A DNA stretch of 64,000 bases from Amaurobius ferox (lineage: Eukaryota > Arthropoda > Arachnida > Araneae > Amaurobiidae): contig OX578134.1 of NCBI GenBank assembly GCA_951213105.1, positions 143,235,078-143,299,077 of the forward strand, given 5' to 3'. Position 1 is the first letter of the stretch, and each line of letters begins with the position of its first letter. Shown here piece after piece: positions 12,558 to 23,366 of this stretch. The translations under genes were made by a program, and so were the position numbers. Under the pieces are notes generated by a model. That model ran no database searches and was not told where the DNA came from. It saw only the letters and a list, made by a program, of their open reading frames with translations.

Positions 12558-12670
12558 TTCGACGAAAAGAGCTTACCATTTCGTCCCAGTAGCTCAGCTG
12601 TAGAGCGTCAACTGGCCAGCTCGGAGATCTAGGGTTCGATTCCAGCATGGGACAGCAAGGCTCTTTACAA
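12558..12670 (+). mobile_element. tRNA-like SINE head, second copy
   Basis: GTCCCAGTAGCTCAGCTGTA is followed by box B TAGGGTTCGATTCCAG and GGGACAGCAAGG. The GTCCCA and TGGGAC ends would pair as an acceptor stem, but the T-stem does not pair, so it is not a functional tRNA. It is about 80% like 12180-12290, including the upstream CGACGAAAAGAG block. The pair may be one dimeric SINE with the sequence between as body, or two insertions. Confidence 0.6.
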
Positions 12671-12747
12671 AAGTATTGTCGTAATAAGTATCGAACGCGT
12701 AAATATTTTTGCAATCTCAGGATAGAGGTATACTCGGTACATATCAC

Positions 12748-14224
12748 ATACTATAAAGACGTTATACATTTTTTACAATATTAATCTCATTATTTGTATT
12801 ATTATTAAATCAATTGTGGTGATCAGAATTGTATAGCTGCACATTCGGAGACACCATATTAAGTTTTCAAGAAAAAACGCATACTGTATGGATGAAAATA
12901 ATTACTTAATATGTAACTTTCAGAGTATATTGTCTTTGCTGCAGAGTGTATATAGTACCCTGAATGCGGGGATGCTATTTTTGAAAATTTGGGATAATTA
13001 CATATTTCAGACCTTGTAGTATACGATAATTTTTCTAGAAGTAGACAAATACCACACTAATAATCAATTTTAATTGGTGTTCATCTATACCAAGGTTTTC
13101 TAATACTATAAAAGCGTTATACATGCTTTGCAATGTAAATCTCATTATTTGTGTCATTAATAAATCACTTGTGGTGGTCAGAATTGTATAGTTGTACATT
13201 CGGAGACCCCCGTACTAAGTTTTCAAGAGAAAACGCATACTGTATAGATGAAAATAATTACTTAATATATAACTTTCAAAGTACATTGTCTTTCCGTCAG
13301 AGTGTATACAGTACCATGAATACGGGAATGGTATTTGGAATCATTTGAAATCATTACATATTTCAGACCGTGTAGCACCGATAATTTTTCCAGAAGTAGA
13401 CAAATACAACAATAACAACCAATTTTAATTTGTGTTCATCTATACCAGCGTTATTCAAAGTGTGTTCCAAGGAACCCCGGGGTAGCGCAATAATATTCCA
13501 GAGGTTCTACGATGTAATAGTTTTGTATAATTTTTCTTAAAAATAATGAAAAAAACACGTGTAAAATGTTGAATTAGTAGATTGGACCACAATGAATTTT
13601 TACTAATTTTGGTGTTCCGCCATCAAATTGAATATCAAAAGTGTTTGACCAAAAACCAGTGTTGACCAAAAAAGTGTGAAAAGCACCGATCTATACACTA
13701 AATCACTTGTGGTGGTCAGAATGGTATAGGTGTACATTCGGGGATACCATACTAAGTTTTCAAGAGAAAACGCATTGAAAATAATTACTTAATATATAAC
13801 TTTCAAAGTACATTGGCTTTGCGTCAGAGTTTATACAGTACATGAATACGGGAATGGTATTTGGAATCATTTGAAATCATTACATATTTCAGACCGTGTA
13901 GTAAACGATAATTTTTCCAGAAGTAGACAAATACAACAATAACAACAAATTTTAATTGGTGTTCATCTATACCATCGTTATTCAAAGTGTGTTCCAAGGA
14001 ACCTCGGGGTAGCGCAATAATATTCCAGAGGTTCTACGATGTAATAGTTGTGAATAATTTTTCTTAAAAATAATGAAAAACACACGAGTAAAATGTTGAA
14101 TGAGTAGATTGGACCACAATGAATTTTTACTAATTTTGGTGTTCCGCCATCAAATTGAATATCAAATGTGTTTGACCAAAAACCAGTGTTGACCAAAAAA
14201 GTGTGAAAAGCACCGATCTATACA
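12748..14224. repeat. Segment present in three tandem copies
   Basis: Copies run about 12748-13102, 13103-13697 and 13698-14224. All share AATCAMTTGTGGTGRTCAGA, a GTTTTCAAGARAAAACGCAT stretch and TTCCAGAAGTAGACAAATAC (or close variants). Copies 2 and 3 carry an extra ~240 bp block containing GGAACCYCGGGGTAGCGC and ending AAGCACCGATCTATAC; copy 1 lacks it. Copies 2 and 3 are much closer to each other than to copy 1, which suggests stepwise duplication. Confidence 0.8.
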
Positions 14225-15473
14225 ATGCGGAAATTATACATTTTTTGTCTAATAATATTATTTTTGCTGCAAAATATGCAACATAAACAATTTCAAAAAC
14301 GTACATTCTGAAATTACATGCTTTACGATTATCTAATATAAATATATTCGAAAAATAATTTAACACGTCAAGCATATAACCTATGTATTAATATTTAATG
14401 AAAGGAAGTGATACTTTGAGTAGATTAGAAAAAGTTAGAAATAAATAATCGATTTAGAAATATATAGTTAAAAACTAGACACAGCTGTTCAATGTCAAAA
14501 TTAAAAATTATTACAGTTCCTTGAAAGCAATGAGTAAATAAAGTAAATAAAAAGAAACACGAAGGATACATGCATACATGCATGAAACATAATCCAAAAC
14601 ATCTCAATATGAAACAGAAGCAGATGGTGTAACTGATAAAAGCAGCAAAAGAAATGACTGAAACATGAAATTCCGATGAACCAGTGTAGAAGAAATATAT
14701 TTTATCAGTTAGATTCAAGGAAAAGCTGCGTTTTATATTTTATTGCGAAGATATATTTTTAATAAAATACTACGCACAAAGACTGCTGAACTTTTAATTT
14801 TTAGCTTGCATGAAATGAATTTGAAAATCGTATATTTATCTTTCAATAACTAAATATATTTTTTTACAGTATAAATATATTCATTTTCGGTACAAACTAC
14901 ATTAAAAATGTGTATTTTAATTAATAATGAATGATGGTATTTTAATACAGACTTAATATTGACAAAGGGAATGTATCATTCATTATAATGTATAAAATCT
15001 CAACTCTTTTAAAAATTTAACGTCTCAAAAATAACCTAACTCAAAGTACTTAAACCTACTGAAGGCAAGCATAAAATGATACTAACTACCAGAGTTGTGG
15101 ACTAACCAAATTGAACTTTGAATATCACTTTAACTTAAAATACAGCGGGACTTGCATGAATATCATACACTAAAAGTTACTGTCTGTAATCTATGAGAGC
15201 AAGCACAAATTAAGCTTAATTACAACTATTATACAATGGTTCAAATAGAAACCTATTTTAACAGGTCACTGTAAATTAAACATAACACAAATAACAGGAT
15301 TACCTCCAAACACGATGCCTGCACTTCTTGCTTTCTCAACGGAACAACTATAAACTCTCAGAAGGGTTCGAACTGCCATATAAAAGCGAAAAACTGATTC
15401 CTGTCCTTTAGAATTAAACTATATTTCTGGTAAGCAATGTTATTGGCCACTGTAATCTAATGCGCGAATATAT
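14225..15473. other. Intronic sequence without recognised features
   Basis: AT-rich. Short minus-strand ORFs at 14130-14718 have no recognisable domain. Confidence 0.4.
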
Positions 15474-15566
15474 TAACTCATTGACTATATTCTTAACTTA
15501 TTGGCTGTAGTCTTAACTTGGTGACTATAGTCTTAACTTATTGACAATAGTTTTAACTTATTGTCT
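15474..15566. repeat. 20-bp minisatellite
   Basis: About 4.5 units of 20 bp of the form TTGACTATAGTCTTAACTTA, with one to four changes per unit. Confidence 0.75.
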
Positions 15567-16097
15567 AAGTCTACAAATTTGAGATACACCACTCTGAATT
15601 TTATTAACGCTTTTGTTAAATAATAGATGGGTTATAAATTAAAAGCATCTATATGTAATTAAGTATGATTATTTTCTTTTAATTGATATTTTAAAAGTGT
15701 GTAATTATTGGAAATTTTTTTTCAAAACCAGTCAAAACTTGACATTAACATAAGCAATCATGATCATTGATTGATCATAATGCTTATTTCCTTATATCAA
15801 AGCAATTACTGTACACAATGTGCTGTTTCTTATTACTTTGATTTAAATAATTGAATTTTATTCGGAGAGACATTTACATATAACTCGCATGCAATTTAGA
15901 TATATATTTATAAAATTAAAGAATATCATGGAATATGTGAATATAGCCTTTTTCTAACAGTCTTCCGTTATTATAAAAACAAGAAAATAAAAACAAGCGA
16001 GATTTCTTTGTAGAAAAACCTTTCTAAAAACATTCACTCGAAACAAAAAAACCCTGCGAGATATTTTGTTTTAAAACAGCAAAACAATTTTACAAAC

Positions 16098-16217
16098 CTG
16101 GTCGGTATTTCCAGCGATGAATCGGTTCCGGAATTCCTTCTGCTTGACAAGCAAACACCACTTTTTGTGTCACTATGACTTCTTGGTCGGCTGGTTTTTT
16201 CACCCACTTGGGACTGG
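16098..16217 (-). CDS. Dscam-like gene, internal exon: first half of an Ig domain
   Basis: This 120 bp exon (40 codons) has acceptor TTCATTTCAG and donor CCAG|GTTTGT on the minus strand; both introns are phase 1. The product reads SPKWVKKPADQEVIVTQKVV, then FACQAEGIPEPIHRWKYRPG. FACQAEG holds the first Ig cysteine and HRWKY the core tryptophan. The layout P-x-W-x-x-x-P-x-D-x-x-V at the start is usual for DSCAM-type I-set domains. It joins in frame to 2287-2469, completing the fold with the second cysteine. No duplicate cassette exon was seen. The longest ORF here is in another frame and is not the real product; the splice sites and Ig motifs decide the frame. Confidence 0.82.
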
Positions 16218-17019
16218 CTGAAATGAACAAAACATACTTTAAGCGGTGAAGTATAATAGAAAAGAAAACTGTTTAATGTAGTGAATCGAAGATACACAGA
16301 ATAAGGCTAAAGACTAATAGAAATTTTAGATACATTGCAAAATAATCCCCTGTCTTGCAATATTGTCTATGTTTTGATAGCAAAATATTTATTGCAGCAC
16401 CGAATGAAAGTAAAGGTTTACATTAATTTAACATTCTCGACTGTCATATCATATTGATTATTTTCTGTATATCACTTATGTTTACACGTTGAATTCAAAT
16501 ATGTGCGTATCTAAATTTAACTGCTTTAATATTCATATTAATCAATATTTTGTTAACTTCAGTAAGTTGACTGGAGTTTATTGTTAATTTCAATAAGTTA
16601 ACTAAATCACTTGGCTTATTTTTACATGGAATGAATATAAAACACATACTCCAAAAGACATTTTGCAGGCATATTTTACATGTAAAATTCTTATGTGAAA
16701 GTATACCCTTATTATGTATAATAGTTGCAGTAGGAAGAAAGGACTTATTGTAGGAACTGTGAAACAGAACTTTACAGAAGTTGTAGAGGAAAATTAGATT
16801 AACGAAGAAATATTTAGTGAAATTGAATTGAATGAAAGCATACGTATAAATTTTAAACTTTAATATTATCAGTTAAAAACTTTTACATTATAGATTCCTG
16901 CTTTTCGAAGCTGGAAAATTTCAATATCATCTAATTGCAAGGTGACGGCGTTGAAACTTAAAAGCACAGCACGAATACCAATAATACAATAATTGAGTGA
17001 ATCAATCTTACACTTACAA
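16218..17019. other. Upstream intron sequence, no features
   Basis: AT-rich, with no exon or shared repeat recognised. Confidence 0.4.
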
Positions 17020-17215
17020 ACGTGCACTGAAATCTAAGTAATCCTCATTCAAGGATTAAACGCTTTTTCAAAGAATGAACTCTGCATTTAATGAAGAACG
17101 TATTTTTCTATCTGACTTTTTAAACCGCAGTCACGTTTCATAGATCAGAAGAAATTTAGTTTCGTTATGGTCAGTTCGTTCGTTTCACAACTGACAAAGT
17201 GCTTGCTCAAACCAA
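17020..17215 (+). repeat. Repeat family D, copy 1
   Basis: Shares TTTAATGAAGA-type sequence, AAACCGCAGTCACGTTTCAT, AGATCAGAAGAAATTTAG and AACTGACAAAGT with 40625-40845 and, more weakly, 53110-53290. All three are in the same orientation. Class unknown. Confidence 0.6.
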
Positions 17216-17234
17216 GAGAAATTTTTCTCTCCCT

Positions 17235-17235
<1 letters not shown>

Positions 17236-17290
<55 letters not shown>
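17236..17290. repeat. (TA)n microsatellite
   Basis: About 25 TA units directly after the family D copy. Confidence 0.95.
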
Positions 17291-17293
<3 letters not shown>

Positions 17294-18576
17294 CTTTTCT
17301 AAAGAGAACCCATGTTCTAATTGAGCTTACTTAGAACCAAAAATCGACATGTGCCCTATAGAAGCTCTATGCATTGAGCAACTGAGGTTACAGCATTTCC
17401 ATATAAATTAGATACTTCTTGCAATCTTCCCCTTTAGATTTAAAGATTATTTTTAAACAGTATTTTTGTGTACCAGTTTTAAAAACTAAAAATCGTTGCA
17501 TCAATCATAGGCAATGCAAAATACCAAAACATGGTATATATTTGAGATCTGGCTGATTAATGGCATTCAGCAAGTAGTATTAATATATCTATATAAATAA
17601 AATAATATACCTATATAAATAAAATTAAAAATCTGTCTGTTTATTTGTGTGATTATTTGAGTGTTTATCTTATCATCACGGGAGAACGGTTGCACTGAAT
17701 TGGATAACATTTTTGGGGTTGACTTAAAATTTTAAGTTGGGTCTATCCCATGTTTTGAGTTTCTAGGACCAGGGGTTGTCTAAATAATTATTAAAAACGC
17801 ACAATGAAACCTTCCATGGAGATAGCATTATTCAAACGATACTTTTTCAATCATGTAATTGAAAAAATTATATTGTCGCTATAGCAACGAATTTATATCC
17901 AATGTGTTTACGCGCTCGACGATTTTTATTAAATCTTTTCTGAATTAATAATAAAGACATGTATATAAAATAAATTTCATTATTATTGCATTTTTGACCG
18001 GATTATATTAATTACTGTCTTCAGGTTCGACTATAAATTTTATTGATATTTTCCGGGACAAATGATTCGGGGATTATTGTTATTTTGACAAAGATTTTAG
18101 AAACTCATGTGTTGCAGTACGGGTAATTATTAAGTGGGTTATTGATATTTTTAATTTATTATGTCATCTCGTTTTATTTTGGGAAATATATATAAAATTC
18201 ATTTATAATACGAGTCCTCTTCTAACATACGATCATATATATATTTTAATCTATGGCACTATAAATAGTACGGGTATATCTTTGATTACAAATTTAGAGC
18301 TTTCATTTCGGGATATATTTGAATCAATTAGGAACTTGAAGTTTAAAAATTACTGGGATTATTGATAATTTCAATTTCATACGTTATCTGTTTTATTTTG
18401 GTTAAGCTTTTAGATCATACGATGTAGTACGTGTAATCTTTTACTAATGCACAGGTATATCTTCTAATATTCGCGAATATAAGTAGTACTGGTCCCATAC
18501 AATTTTAACGCTTTTATTTTACATATATTGGTTCAATTTCATATTTTTTGTAAATTTGTTCACAAGCAAATCCAGG

Positions 18577-18930
18577 CAATCCACCAGGCTACCGCGCCTG
18601 AAATGTGCCAACAGCACGCGGTGGTCCCTGACCACCAGGGAACACCGCGTGCTGTTGGCACATTTCGGGCACGATAGCCTGGTGGTTTGCGCGCAGGATT
18701 TGTACGCTGCCACAACAACCGCCGTGTTCATGCGGAGTACGATCACGTTAAACATGTGGGTCCGCAAGTCCTTCCGAGAGGTTGGTGGTAGGGGAAGGAG
18801 GGTACGGTCCCTGTGGATGCCTCCCCCACTGGGTTCCGGTCAAAAGTGGGTGGCACTTCCCGGCCGTCCAAACAGTTACCTTACACCTTTCTGGTAGGTC
18901 GGACGGTCTGGGTCTCAACAACAACAAACA
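18577..18930 (+). mobile_element. SINE insertion with an inverted 5' end
   Basis: From about 18717 onward it matches the SINE at 20909-21195 (GCGGAGTACGATYACGTTAA, then CACTGGGTTCCGGTC) and ends in an AAC-rich tail. A box A-like TAGCCTGGTGGTTTGCGC is present at about 18674-18692 but the box B part is missing. The Helitron sequence on either side carries AAATCCAGG and AAAACCAGG, a likely target duplication. This shows that the hairpin at 18581-18685 arrived with the SINE. Confidence 0.75.
18581..18685. repeat. 50-bp-arm near-perfect hairpin
   Basis: The left arm 18581-18630 and right arm 18636-18685 are reverse complements with four mismatches in 50, some of them G:U-compatible. They are separated by the 5-base loop ACCAC. 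The right arm leads straight into the SINE box A; the left arm is its inverted copy. ORFs across it on both strands are artefacts of the palindrome. Confidence 0.9.
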
Positions 18931-19142
18931 AAACCAGGATGTTGTATTTTTCAGATCGGCACGTGAAGTTTAATTTTGTAGAGCGAGATCTTAAACTTAT
19001 TTTTAGGAACAATAAATTAAATATTTTATTAGAATATTTTGATAACAATGTCATTTAGTATACTATAAGAATTTGCACATGATTGTGAATTTTAAGTTTA
19101 TTTATATTATATACTCTGTACGAAGAACTTGTATATAATAAT

Positions 19143-19958
19143 GTCCACTGAGCGTGAACATAAATTTAGAAAACCTTTCTTTGGAAGTAAAATATAAAGT
19201 TTATAATCCACATTCCCTCATATAGGAAACGAAAATTAAATGTCAATCAAAACACTTTACAGACATTTAGTGAAACTGTGCATTTCAGGGAAACATTTAT
19301 TTTATATTTAAATTGTTTATACATTATTTTATACGAAAACACAAAAAATATTAAGCATGTTGAAATAATAAACTTAAATTAGATGTCGAAAGGTAAAACT
19401 GTTTGTATACATGCACGTATGTGGATGCATGTGGATGTGAGATTCTGTGAGCGCGATAACTTATGAAAGAATGGAATGTGTTGACCTTAATGTGACACGA
19501 TTATTACATCCAGGGGATATAGGAACCTTATTGCTTGAAATGCACTCGAATGTTTAGAACATTTAGAACCTCCCATATTTTCCAATTAATTTATGATATA
19601 TTCCTCATCTTCAATAATTAGAAATTAGTGATTATTTCTAAAACCTGGAATTTCAAACAGCAAAAATCATTAAATTAGATAAACAAATAACCAAAATAAA
19701 AGGCAAAATAGGCAGCAATAATAGACATTTATTAGGCGCATTGTGTTTGCGCACATTTTTATTATATAGATATATTTAGCCAATTTAAAAAATATATATA
19801 TTTATTAGTTTATTTATTGATTTTCTCAGGTACACAGAATTACTAGATGTTTTATGAAATTTTCGAAAGTTAAACTGTGAAAGTCACTTATATTGTGTCT
19901 TAGAATTGATGACTATATTTCGAACTCTACTGAGGTAATAGATATCTGAAACTTATTA
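19143..19958. other. AT-rich spacer
   Basis: No gene or shared repeat recognised. Confidence 0.4.
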
Positions 19959-20126
19959 AACTTCTGTTTGTAAAAATTGCAACATTGTGAAGGAATCATC
20001 AGGATTGAATGAAATTTATTCCACAAAATGGCCTGTATTGATACAAATAAGCGATTAATGTTTTGCAAAAAAGAACAGTATGATATGTCGACAAAGCAAA
20101 AAAACAATATCACATGTTAAAAATCA

Positions 20127-21480
20127 TTATTTGCTGAAGCCACCACGGGCTGCAATAAGTGCCTCTATACGACTTGGCATTTAGTCAAACATATTTTGAA
20201 TTTGTACCTGAGAAGTAGCATTCCAGATTGTTTCATTCCGATCCCAAAGTTCAGCTATTTTAGCTACAGGACGAACGTCACGAACGAGACGCTGACCGAC
20301 GAAATCCTAGACATGTTCAAGGTATCTGGTAAATAAGGAGTCCAGGGCAGAATCTGTATCTGTTTTGCTGAAAAGAAGTCTGGACCATCCATTGAAACAT
20401 GTGGACGGGCTTGGTCCTGTTAAAATACAGCTCCAGGAATGCGTTGAAGGAAGGATAAAACTTCGTGTTCCAGAACTTCTGTATTGTACCGGTTGCTGTT
20501 GAAATTACCCATAATTCCTGGCAGTTAAGATCGTTCAAGACACCCAATAGGCCCCAGACCATCACTATTGGTGCTTGTTCGATTTGGCAATGGAGAACGT
20601 ACTCCGGAATGTGGCGTTCACCGCAACATCGTCTAGCCTGGATGTGGCCATCAGTGTACCCCAAATTAAAGCGGGATTCTGCGGAAAAGATGACTTGTTG
20701 CTAATCGACACGCCAGTGTCTATATGGATGAGCCCATTGTTACCGCAGGCGTCGATGGTTTTGCGTCAAGGGAATCCTGTATAAAGGAATTCTAGGCCGC
20801 AATCCACGGTACAGCAGACGCAACGAATTATTGGAGCAGACCATTCAAATTGATTCTCTAAGTCCTCGGACGAGACGGATGGTCTGGGTTTTCGACACCT
20901 TAAGCAGTAGTGCTCGGTAGCCCAGTGGTTAGCGCGAGGGGATTGCACTCAGCAGGCCTGGTTTCGATTCCAGCCACTGCCAAATCTGCCGATGTGTTCA
21001 CGCGGAGTACGATTACGTTAAACATGTGAGTCCGTAAGTCCTTCCGAGAGGTTGGTGATAGGAGAAGGAGGGTGCGGTCCCTGTGGATGCCTCTCCCACT
21101 GGGTTCCGGTCTAAATTGGGTGGCACTTCCCGCCCGTCCAAGCAGTTACCTTTCTGATAGATCGGACGGTTTGGGTCTCAACAACAACATCAACAACACC
21201 TTAAGCAGTGCTCCAACGCTCTGCCAACTGTCCAGATGAAGCTGTATGGGCCATCACTGCCATGCAGATGAGGTGTATGTCCCCCCGTGCCGACGTAATA
21301 ATTTGTACACTGCCGGATTTGCGACTCGTTCGGTTCTCTTCAGTCCTCGGCTTCCACACTCGCATCACTGTCCTGGCATTGCACTCTCTAAGAGATGCTG
21401 TGGCAGGATGAGAAAAACCCTTTCTCGAAGGCCGATCATTCGTCCCCGTTTAAACTCCGCAACTTGTTCTCAACAATAAA
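20127..21480 (-). pseudogene. Tc1-like (DD34E) transposase relic
   Basis: Minus-strand reading ends MPSRIEALIAARGGFSK and a stop at 20127-20129, the typical Tc1 C-terminus. Upstream is an open stretch with ARRCCGERHIPEYVLHC and QAPIVMVWG, the MVWG block between the second aspartate and the glutamate of the catalytic core. N-terminal fragments (TSARGDIHLICMAVMAHTA, QLAERWST) lie beyond the SINE insertion at about 21210-21310. Frame changes and stops occur throughout, and the SINE splits the gene, so it is dead. Confidence 0.75.
20909..21195 (+). mobile_element. Full-length tRNA-derived SINE with 14-bp target duplication
   Basis: The head has box A TAGCCCAGTGGTTAGCGC and box B GGTTTCGATTCC at the correct tRNA spacing. 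The body follows (GCGGAGTACGATTACGTTAA, CACTGGGTTCCGGTC, GATCGGACGGTTTGGGTC), then a CAACAACAACATCAACA tail. The 14-bp ACACCTTAAGCAGT lies at 20895-20908 and again at 21196-21209, so this is a retroposed insertion into the Tc1 relic. It is the best reference copy of this SINE family in the window. Confidence 0.92.
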
Positions 21481-21952
21481 CGATAAATCCAATTCTGCTT
21501 TAATTAATTATTTACCTGATCTACTACTGTTCTTGACACTCTGTATACCGGGATCATTGACGTACCAAGCGCCCTCTGTCGTCTTAGAAGCATAGTTACT
21601 CCATATGAAACTGTGACTTCTCAGACAATAGACTATTTTCAACGTCCAGCTACAGCTCTCAATTTATACAGCTAAAACAGCATTTCAGAGGACGCTGCTC
21701 AGCCCGCGCATGCGCGATGGTTCCCTAAGTATAGCACACCCTGATTTGCATTTACTGTAAGTTTCAGCTCAATCGCGTGATTCCTTCATGGTGCTGCACT
21801 TTTTTACAAACATGAGCATACATTTGAAAAAAAAAAACATTTCAATAAAAACTGGGTTATCAGTTTCACCTTTGATTATTTTAACCATAGCGACTTTCAT
21901 TTTTAAAACTTTTCCAAGTTATAATTTGCTGAGCTAACGCGCTTACATTTTT

Positions 21953-22077
21953 ACTTTCCTTATATACATAATGTATAAGGAAAGTATTGTGACGGGGTCG
22001 AAAATTCGAATTCGAGTTTTCGACGGGAGAGCACGTTTCAAGCATCCCTGATCACGAATCAAACATTTTTGAAGTGA

Positions 22078-22118
<41 letters not shown>

Positions 22119-22917
22119 AAGTATGTGTGTATGTGTGTGTGTGTGTCAGTGAGTCTGTGGAGACGATAACTGACGAACGAATGGACCGATTCGAACCAAA
22201 TTTGATACAAAAATCACAATCCGTAAACACTGGAAGCCTATTGTTTTTATACGCAATCGAATGTTCAGAACCCCCCCTAAATTTTCGTATGAAATTTTGA
22301 AAAAATCGTCAAAAAATTAAAACCACTAATAAAGTTACGCAAATAGACATTTCTTATATAATTTTTCATTAGAAAACGATTGACATAAATTTTAGAACGC
22401 TAACGTGAACCGTTCTCGAGATATTGTACATTTTTTTAAAAAATTATCAAAAAGTCATATAAAATAAAAAGAAAAATATTTCCTATTGAGAAACATGTTT
22501 ACTTTTCATATGTAATACCATGCGATAAATTGAGTGACATCCTTCTCGTGGATCTAGCTCGTTCCATTCTTGAAAAAAGATACTTTGAATAATAATTTTG
22601 TATTTGAACTCCAATAGTCATTTATCTGCTTTAAGAAAAACTTATTTCTTAGTGCATAACGCTTGGCGAGATTTTGGCGACGAATTTGGCGGAATGTCGC
22701 CAACTTGGCGACTTTTTTGAAATGTTGCCAAATTAACGGAAATCTCGCCAAATGGATAAAAATGACGCTAAATCAATGAAAATGACGACTAATTGTCGAA
22801 AATTCAATATCTTGGAAAGAATATTAGTATCTACTACAAGAAAATCCTATTTTTTTACTGTAAAAGTAGTAAATTCATTACATTATATAAGGAAAGTCAT
22901 GTGTTGCCCACATCAGA
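21953..22917 (+). mobile_element. Family A (Helentron/HINE-like candidate), copy A1
   Basis: It opens with a palindrome built on ACTTTCCTTATA/TATAAGGAAAGT, then TTGTGACGGGGTCGAAAATT, a (TG)n tract and AACGAATGGACCGATTCGAA. Next comes a cluster of TTGGCGA/TCGCCAA motifs (22672-22755). The far end is TATATAAGGAAAGTCATGTG then TTGCCCACATCAGA, where ATGTG and CACAT can pair around TTGCC. There is no coding capacity. Read in reverse, the order is 5' TC start, subterminal inverted repeat, microsatellite and 3' stem-loop, as in DINE-1/HINE elements; that class is an inference. Confidence 0.75.
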
Positions 22918-23366
22918 TTTTTAAATATAAGATGTGACACTTCGTTCGGAAACATAGTGAATTTCAACAACTGCATTTAATAATTTCAGGACTTTCAATA
23001 ACATCCCATTTTTTTTTTCAGAGAAAAGTAATATCAAACAGACATGAGAGTTATGCTTAAATAAAAGTTGAATCGCAACGAACGGAATATTTAGATAGTA
23101 TTTTTATTTATTCGTATTGAGCTGAATTCAACTAAACAGTTAACAATGGGAGAGACCAATCGAAGTAAATATCCATTTTTTAGAGTGCTTGTGTCAACAG
23201 TTCAACAGTACTTTTATTTTAAGGAAAAGGAAATGCATAATAACGTATTAACACATACATATAAAACATGAAAACATACATATACACACATATATATACT
23301 ATACATATAGAACATAGGACAGTATAAGGAAAAAAAGAGCATATAAACATAAAAAGGAATTTTTTT
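22918..23366. other. Spacer between two family A copies
   Basis: AT-rich, with a loose TATATACACA-type stretch near 23275-23305. No gene seen. Confidence 0.4.

Larger units (their letters stand above)
2470..16097 (-). other. 13.6 kb phase-1 intron of the Dscam-like gene
   Basis: The donor is CCAG|GTTTGT at 16098 and the acceptor TTATTTTAG at 2470, read on the minus strand. The intron splits one Ig domain between its first cysteine/tryptophan half and its second cysteine half. It is filled with repeats listed separately: a 24-bp array, family E repeats, a Tc1 relic, minisatellites, SINEs and a triplicated block. I looked for duplicated cassette exons like those of the insect Dscam1 mutually exclusive clusters and saw none. 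Between the listed repeats the sequence is AT-rich with no coding signal. Confidence 0.7.
17588..19142 (+). mobile_element. Non-autonomous Helitron-like element, copy 1, with nested SINE
   Basis: It begins TCTATATAAATAAAA (repeated about 22 bp later), followed by AAAAATCTGTCTG and CATCACGGGAGAACGGTTG, a 5' end seen in many arthropod Helitrons. The 3' part (TACGAAGAACTTGTAT near 19120) matches the end of copy 2 at 24176-25575, and the two align over most of their length. There is no coding capacity. A SINE at 18577-18930 interrupts it. The exact 3' end is uncertain because the usual CTRR terminus has decayed. Confidence 0.65.
19959..21818 (-). mobile_element. Tc1-like transposon, decayed, with nested SINE
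   Basis: Imperfect terminal inverted repeats lie at about 19959-20035 and 21740-21818. They share TGTTTGTAAAAA and TGAAGGAATCA and are flanked by TA on both sides. Between them is a minus-strand transposase relic. Without the nested SINE at 20909-21195 the element is about 1.56 kb. Confidence 0.75.

Noticed and set aside
12203..12653. Candidate tRNA genes at 12203-12275 and 12583-12653
   Set aside because: Good A and B boxes, but T-stems and anticodon stems do not pair, and the units repeat with extra SINE sequence, so they are tRNA-derived repeats.
18519..18973. ORFs of 82-113 codons on both strands around the hairpin
   Set aside because: They arise from the palindrome and the SINE body; similar SINE copies elsewhere do not keep the frames open.
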